A stretch of 8,884 nt of DNA from an uncultured Bacteroidales bacterium (lineage in GTDB: Bacteria; Bacteroidota; Bacteroidia; Bacteroidales; Paludibacteraceae). The notes under the pieces are model-generated. The model was not told the origin of the DNA, did not search any database, and saw nothing but the letters and a program-made list of their open reading frames with translations. Shown here piece after piece: positions 5,321 to 8,884 of this stretch (position 1 is the stretch's first letter; every line of letters begins with the position of its first letter). The position numbers and the translations under genes are program-made. The stretch spans positions 1 to 8,884 of the forward strand of contig CAKZZM010000168.1 in NCBI GenBank assembly GCA_937885465.1. The letters are read 5' to 3'.

Positions 5321-5351
5321 CAAAGATAATACTATTTTTCAAACATACAAA
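5321..5351 (-). promoter_or_regulatory. Promoter of the first PIN TA module
   Basis: On minus: TTTG (plus 5348-5351), 19 bases, TATCTTTG (plus 5321-5328): a perfect Bacteroidetes-type promoter. It begins about 22 bases past the stop of the primase-helicase gene and nearly repeats the sequence at 999-1030. Confidence 0.85.
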
Positions 5352-5373
5352 ATTTTACATTGATTTTGGCATA

Positions 5374-7683
5374 TTATAGCCCTACATACCGACTACCCAA
5401 CTCATCATTAAGCGCGTTGCCTTCTTTGTGCATATAAAACATCTCGCAAGGCTTCTGCTCCAAACTGGCACCTATCCTGCATTTGCGCGTAATACGTCCG
5501 TCATCACGAATACCTGTCAGTCCTGCCGGATTAAGTTCATAGTTGTGGAAATGAGCAAAAGCGCGCAATGAATCCCGGAAACTCTTTTTGCCTTTTGTCT
5601 TGTTGGTCTTGCCTAAACTGTCGCAATAGTCTTGATATACCTCTGCTCGTGGAATAAGCCGGTCTATATTGCCACCATCCTCTGCGAAGTATTCTTCTGC
5701 CCAATCCATGAAGTCGTCGCCCATAGCCATAATGTCGGCTCGCTTGCTCACATTGTTAAGGCTCGGTATATAAAAGCGGCTGTTGTAGCGCATGTAAAAC
5801 TGTATGCAGTCTATCATAAAATTATAGTCTGCATTATAATCCGCTTCTGTGTAGTCGCTGCCGAATAAGCGTTTGCCGTTGAAGTCGTCGCTTACCTGCC
5901 GCGTCTCTCGATACACCTTCTTGTCCTTGTCTTGCTCGTGGTAATAGTCGCTATAGATAACCATCAGGATACGCCTTGATGTGCTGCCATCGCGCGTGAT
6001 ATTAGCCGGTGGAAAGTTGCTGCTTGCCACAATCAGCGGACTGCGCTCATAGTCAATAGCGTATTCGTCTTTATTCTTCGGGTTGATAAGCATCTTGCCG
6101 GTTATTGCCGAGTATAACGTGGTTACATCAAAGGTCTTTTTGGCATCCTCAATATACACGATGTCGGTCTGTTCCGTTACATTGCCGAACAAAAATTTGT
6201 CGTTCTTTTCGTCCACTCGCCTGCCGTGAATCAGTTTTTGATTGCAAAGGTGCAAATAATCAAGTATAGTCATAAACAGACTCTTACCTGTTCCGCCGCT
6301 GCTCTCGTCTGCACCGACTAATTTTTCTTCCATCAACCACACCATACGGGCGCGGTCTTGCTCCTTGTGTTTGCGTAATAGATAGCCTATAGCCTGAATC
6401 TTATTCAGCAGTGCCAATATCTGATTTACATTCTCCTCGTCGGTCAGACGCTCGCTGCATATCGCAAACCGACGCGCACGACGGTATTCTTCCTCAAAGG
6501 CTGTATCGTCAGTTGCGCACTCCTCAAACTCTTTGCGCCAATACAGGCGGCTTGCATTAAGCAAATAAGAGAAGCACATACTTGCCGGATATTGTTCGTT
6601 ACCCTCTGCATCTGTCGGATAATTGATATTGAAGTGGTCGCCGTCAAAAGTAAAAGCCGGTGCAGTGCGCTCAAAGCGGTGCGGAATAATCTTGCCCGAC
6701 CAGCAGTAAGCACTCACTTCATCGCCTTGCTTGAGTTTTTGCACGCGCACATCGTCTGCCGTTATTTCTACCATGCAATTCTCAAAAAACAATGTCCTCG
6801 ACTTTGCCGTTGCTACATTGAAATTAGGCTCTATCGTGTCCAAGTCGTCATATATACTCTGTGTTGCCTTCTTTGAATTGATATAAGCCTCGTATGCCAC
6901 ATTCTCCACCTGACGGCGTTTCAAGTCCTCGCGTATAAAGTCGCGTATCTGCTTCGGGGTCATCTCCTCAACCTTGTAGCCGTCGATACGCACCGGCTTC
7001 ATCTCGCCTGTTATACGGTCTTTGAGTTTGTAAAAACCGTTCAGCCGCAAGTAATGCAACAACGAAGTCGTGCTTATCTCTGTCTTAACGCCTTTGTCCG
7101 AGTAACGTATCTTCCAGAACCGCGCGCATTTAGCCGTATTCTTGAGTTTTGTAAACTCGCTGTTGGTCGGTCGCAACTCCAAGAAATCGCGCAGATCCTT
7201 ACGCGGTCTGCCTCGTCTGTCCCGGAACTGCATCAGCCATTGCGGCAACTCGATGGTGTGAATGTCCATATACTGCAAAGCCAGCTTATTACCCTGTCGT
7301 ATGCCGGTAGCGTCTATATCCGGGATGTTATACACCACGTTCGCTATAGCACGCAGCTTGTTCATCAGCGGTTCGGTTATCTCTGCCGTTTCACTGTTAA
7401 ACCATATCGGATAATAGCCCATACCGGCTACATTCATAGCATCCCTCTCGCCGCTGCAGATAAACACGCCTTCAAGCTTCTTGTCCTTCTGCTTCACCTC
7501 ATTGCCATCGTCGTCATATTCCGTTTCCTCTTGCAGTTTGTTATACGCCTTCTTTGCCTCATCGTAACCGTTGATGTAGTCCTTTGCCACTTTACCTACA
7601 TAAAAAAAGCGGTCTTTCTTTTCGTATGCAAGCGGGATATATACCTTCTTGAACTCGCCCATATCGTGTAAGAATGTGGTCAA
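5374..7683 (-). CDS. Toprim primase - SF3 helicase replication protein, N-terminus short
   Basis: This protein of up to 769 residues should prime and unwind the element's DNA. A Toprim-type domain comes first: GVFICSGERDA (72-82, Glu79) and NIPDIDATG (119-127, acidic Asp122/Asp124). A middle linker follows (about 140-420). The C-terminal SF3 (P4/D5-like, DUF5906-type) helicase has Walker A SGGTGKS (462-468), Walker B IVYIED (508-513), motif C IVASSNF (551-557, Asn556) and an arginine pair in STSRRI (567-572). The zinc-binding segment normally ahead of such Toprim domains is absent. The start shown is a TTG at 7683; an ATG at 7662 (MGEFKKVYIPL) is the likely alternative. The frame is open upstream to 7779, but with no ATG/GTG and across hairpins. 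Confidence 0.85.
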   Translation of the reverse strand: MTTFLHDMGEFKKVYIPLAYEKKDRFFYVGKVAKDYINGYDEAKKAYNKLQEETEYDDDGNEVKQKDKKLEGVFICSGERDAMNVAGMGYYPIWFNSETAEITEPLMNKLRAIANVVYNIPDIDATGIRQGNKLALQYMDIHTIELPQWLMQFRDRRGRPRKDLRDFLELRPTNSEFTKLKNTAKCARFWKIRYSDKGVKTEISTTSLLHYLRLNGFYKLKDRITGEMKPVRIDGYKVEEMTPKQIRDFIREDLKRRQVENVAYEAYINSKKATQSIYDDLDTIEPNFNVATAKSRTLFFENCMVEITADDVRVQKLKQGDEVSAYCWSGKIIPHRFERTAPAFTFDGDHFNINYPTDAEGNEQYPASMCFSYLLNASRLYWRKEFEECATDDTAFEEEYRRARRFAICSERLTDEENVNQILALLNKIQAIGYLLRKHKEQDRARMVWLMEEKLVGADESSGGTGKSLFMTILDYLHLCNQKLIHGRRVDEKNDKFLFGNVTEQTDIVYIEDAKKTFDVTTLYSAITGKMLINPKNKDEYAIDYERSPLIVASSNFPPANITRDGSTSRRILMVIYSDYYHEQDKDKKVYRETRQVSDDFNGKRLFGSDYTEADYNADYNFMIDCIQFYMRYNSRFYIPSLNNVSKRADIMAMGDDFMDWAEEYFAEDGGNIDRLIPRAEVYQDYCDSLGKTNKTKGKKSFRDSLRAFAHFHNYELNPAGLTGIRDDGRITRKCRIGASLEQKPCEMFYMHKEGNALNDELGSRYVGL

Positions 7684-7712
7684 CGCCTCCCGAGCGTTGC
7701 ATTTTAAACATA

Positions 7713-7747
7713 GAGAGTACCGACCCGTTTCAAGGGTTGGTACTCTC
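7713..7747. terminator. Strong hairpin between the 103-residue gene and the primase
   Basis: Arms of 14 bases (GAGAGTACCGACCC and GGGTTGGTACTCTC, one G-U pair) enclose a 7-base loop. The T-run (CTTTTG) is on the plus side; on minus the following bases are only TATGTTT, a weak tail. It may end the 103-residue gene's transcript or attenuate the primase. A second small stem (CAACGC/GCGTTG, 7681-7699) lies between it and the primase start. Confidence 0.6.
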
Positions 7748-7781
7748 CTTTTGTTAGCGATGGAAATTTGCGGGCGGGGTT

Positions 7782-7819
7782 ACGTCCCATTTCGCGGACG
7801 AGCCGTCCACGTCCCATTT
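7782..7819. repeat. Direct repeat ACGTCCCATTT flanking a small hairpin
   Basis: ACGTCCCATTT occurs at 7782-7792 and 7809-7819. Between them lies GGACG-AGC-CGTCC, a 5-bp stem. The spacing of 27 bases and central dyad would suit a regulator site or a recombination scar. The purpose is unknown. Confidence 0.55.
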
Positions 7820-7823
7820 GGGT

Positions 7824-8135
7824 TTACACGATTTTCTCGTACTCCTTAGCAAAGATATACGTCCTCAGACGCGAATACTTGCTTTGTGTCAAGAAAGCCT
7901 CGCGGTACGCCTGCAACGCGCCGGCGTCCTCATACACCGCACTGACGGCGGTGAGGGCTTGCTTGAACTTGTTACGCACTGCGGTTTGACCCGATGTAGG
8001 TTCGCCCGTGTAGGGGTTGCAGATAGTGCCGGTAAAGGTTTTACCTGTTGCGCGGTCTTGGCGGGTGTAAGTGTCGGAATGCTCGCACACTTTGCCTCGG
8101 AAACCTTCGACCAATTTGATAGGAATTACTCTCAT
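7824..8135 (-). CDS. Unrecognised 103-residue protein
   Basis: The product starts MRVIPIKLVEGFRGKVCEHSDTY and continues with a strand-rich, cysteine-containing half (TGKTFTGTICNPYTGE, about 30-45), then a basic helical half (RNKFKQALTAVSAVYED...AYREAFLTQSKYSRLRTYIFAKEYEKIV). It has no signal peptide, membrane segment or known catalytic motif. The look, a beta-type front and an alpha-helical end rich in Tyr/Lys/Arg, recalls small structural or nucleic-acid-binding proteins of phages, but I cannot name a family. It is the first minus-strand gene after the repeat region and is separated from the primase by the hairpin at 7713-7747, so it may be transcribed on its own. No clear promoter is visible upstream. 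Confidence 0.6.
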   Translation of the reverse strand: MRVIPIKLVEGFRGKVCEHSDTYTRQDRATGKTFTGTICNPYTGEPTSGQTAVRNKFKQALTAVSAVYEDAGALQAYREAFLTQSKYSRLRTYIFAKEYEKIV

Positions 8136-8178
8136 AGTTAGAAAGGGTTTAAGTGGTTAATAAATTAGGTTATAAAAA

Positions 8179-8195
8179 GCCGAATAATATTCGGC
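8179..8195 (-). terminator. Palindrome with a T-run on minus (possible terminator or attenuator)
   Basis: GCCGAATA and TATTCGGC form an 8-bp stem around one base, followed on minus by TTTTTATA. It lies 44 bases upstream of the 103-residue gene start, so it could stop a minus transcript coming from the repeat region. The arm AGCCGAATAATAT recurs at 8272-8284. Confidence 0.5.
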
Positions 8196-8201
8196 ATAAT
8201 T

Positions 8202-8264
8202 GACAATGCTTTGGTTGGGGGGGACAACGCTTTGGTTGGGCGGGACAACGCTTTGGTTGGGCGG
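8202..8264. repeat. Three 21-bp G-rich tandem repeats
   Basis: The unit GACAACGCTTTGGTTGGGCGG starts at 8202 (variant), 8223 and 8244, an exact 21-bp period. Each unit has G-runs of three or more (GGGGGGG, GGGCGGG), giving G-quadruplex potential on plus. Frames through it (PPNQSVV repeats on minus) are not credible genes. Confidence 0.9.
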
Positions 8265-8291
8265 GGGTGATAGCCGAATAATATAAGTATG

Positions 8292-8390
8292 AACGTTCGG
8301 AGACGTTCTCCAACATAAACGTTCGGAGACGTTCTCCACTATAAACGTTCGGAGACGTTCTCCACCATAAACGTTCGGAGACGTTCTCCA
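8292..8390. repeat. Four 26-bp tandem repeats with an internal dyad
   Basis: Units start at 8292, 8318, 8344 and 8370. Each has a 21-base core, AACGTTCGGAGACGTTCTCC plus one A, and a 5-base AT-rich linker. The core contains GGAGA-CGT-TCTCC (dyad), a direct ACGTT pair and TCGGAG, the motif of the array at 3450-3587. The array ends about 70 bases before the winged-helix gene, the usual place for iterons or operators. Confidence 0.95.
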
Positions 8391-8411
8391 CTATTTGAAC
8401 ATTTACAACGC

Positions 8412-8419
8412 TAAATTTG
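8412..8419 (+). promoter_or_regulatory. Possible -7 element for the winged-helix gene
   Basis: TAAATTTG matches TAnnTTTG. The nearest TTTG upstream (8394) is only 14 bases away, not 19-21, so the match is partial. It lies between the 26-bp repeats and the gene. Factor-assisted transcription from the repeats would fit, but this is inference. Confidence 0.4.
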
Positions 8420-8459
8420 AAAAATATGAAAGCAGAAAAAGAATTTATCTTCTAATGAC

Positions 8460-8816
8460 TTGAAGATTGCCGAGCAATATCCTGAACTATCGGCAATAGA
8501 ACTTCTTATCCTTTGCAGGATAAAAGGCATCGCCGAAAATTTCGGGCAATACAAGTTGCCTTTATCTAACTTAGTAAAATGCACGCATTCGTCAGGACAG
8601 ACGATACGCAGGATACTGCATCACTTACTCGAACTTGGATTGGTAGAGGAAATCAAATTAAACGGCAAGAAAATGGCATATAAAAACCTGCCTATTGGGA
8701 ACCCCTTCCAATTTGGAAGGGGTACCTGCCAAAATGGAAGGGTTACCTGCCAAAATGGAAGGGGTACCTGCCAAAATGGAAGGGGTACACCTTATACAAT
8801 TGTAACCCTCCATTAA
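8460..8816 (+). CDS. Winged-helix DNA-binding protein with repeat-encoded tail
   Basis: This is a 118-residue protein if the TTG at 8460 is the start. No ATG lies in frame: an ATG at 8426 opens a different frame that ends after nine codons (TAA at 8453). Residues 10-77 look like a winged helix: ELLILCRIKGIAENF, a helix pair (LSNLVKCTHSSGQTIRRILHHLLELGLVEEI) and a wing (LNGKKMAYKNLP). The tail (about 80-118) is made of CQNGRGT heptads encoded by in-frame 21-bp repeats. The gene points away from all others, with four 26-bp repeats just upstream. It is a candidate replication initiator or regulator that binds these repeats; lambda O and other initiators also carry origin repeats inside their gene. 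The role is inferred. Confidence 0.65.
   Translation: MKIAEQYPELSAIELLILCRIKGIAENFGQYKLPLSNLVKCTHSSGQTIRRILHHLLELGLVEEIKLNGKKMAYKNLPIGNPFQFGRGTCQNGRVTCQNGRGTCQNGRGTPYTIVTLH
8701..8723. repeat. Perfect 11+1+11 inverted repeat inside the winged-helix gene
   Basis: ACCCCTTCCAA and TTGGAAGGGGT flank a single T. The right arm begins the first unit of the following 21-bp array. It is a strong dyad for a dimeric DNA-binding protein or a hairpin in mRNA. Confidence 0.85.
8715..8791. repeat. 21-bp tandem array in the 3' end of the winged-helix gene
   Basis: Full units begin at 8715, 8736 and 8757 (core GGAAGGGGTACCTGCCAAAA; the second has GGGTTACC), with a partial fourth at 8778. The period equals seven codons, so the protein gains CQNGRGT repeats. 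TTGTAACC, the core of the 4364-4411 array, occurs just after it at 8800. Confidence 0.95.
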
Positions 8817-8825
8817 AGTGCATAT

Positions 8826-8855
8826 TTTGGGATTTGTTTGGTGGCAGTAATTTTG
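8826..8855 (+). promoter_or_regulatory. Possible promoter for a gene to the right of the window
   Basis: TTTG (8826-8829), 18 bases, TAATTTTG (8848-8855) on plus. The spacer is one base short of the usual 19. No coding frame is visible in the last 68 bases, so a target would lie outside. Confidence 0.45.
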
Positions 8856-8884
8856 CAGCCGTCAGGAGCGCGAGTGTCCCCACT

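Noticed and set aside
7054..7671. 205-codon open frame on plus
   Set aside because: Antisense to the Toprim part of the primase-helicase, whose motifs are unmistakable. No promoter or family resemblance.
7850..7857. TATCTTTG on minus as a primase promoter
   Set aside because: It lies inside the 103-residue gene and has no TTTG element 19-21 bases upstream.
8292..8390. CRISPR array
   Set aside because: The repeats are separated by only 5 similar AT-rich bases, so there are no spacers; no cas gene is present.
8157..8391. Two minus-strand frames through the 21-bp and 26-bp repeats
   Set aside because: Their proteins are only translations of tandem repeats (PPNQSVV, ENVSERL), so the DNA repeats explain them.

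Overview
The window looks like part of a mobile or virus/plasmid-derived element from a Bacteroidales-type host. Several promoters match the Bacteroidetes sigma-ABfr pattern (TTTG, about 19-20 bases, then TAnnTTTG). The gene families also fit: DUF4160/DUF2442, small PIN toxins and an SF3 primase-helicase of the gut Bacteroidetes phage/plasmid type. No integrase, capsid, relaxase, tRNA or rRNA is visible, so the exact kind of element stays open. Almost all genes lie on the minus strand; only the winged-helix gene at the right end lies on plus.

Right to left along the minus strand: an unrecognised 103-residue protein (8135-7824); a Toprim plus SF3 helicase protein (7683-5374) without the N-terminal zinc-binding part usual in such primases; a PIN-type toxin-antitoxin (TA) module (5293-4479); a block with four 12-bp repeats (4364-4411); a second, frameshifted TA module (4270-3644); a five-gene operon (3415-1045) with a coiled-coil protein, a small unknown, a single-TM/coiled-coil protein, a small FtsK/HerA-like ATPase and a small HTH-like protein; a third TA module whose toxin is only an N-terminal stub (971-682); and a DUF4160/DUF2442 pair (718-157), ending at a strong hairpin terminator (81-109).

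The three PIN modules are paralogues. They share antitoxin sequence, a 4-base ATGA overlap and a promoter layout. Every antitoxin is intact, but every toxin is altered: one is truncated, one is frameshifted, and one reads through its own terminator. In the truncated module the DUF4160/DUF2442 pair now sits behind the old antitoxin promoter.

The right end (8136-8816) is rich in repeats: three 21-bp G-rich repeats, four 26-bp repeats ahead of a plus-strand winged-helix gene, and an in-frame 21-bp array inside the 3' end of that gene. With the nearby primase-helicase this resembles a replication control region. A second regulatory array, TCGGAG motifs spaced by about 11 bp, brackets the promoter of the ATPase operon. 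The least described parts are the ATPase/TM/coiled-coil operon with its phased array, and the triple decay of the TA toxins.
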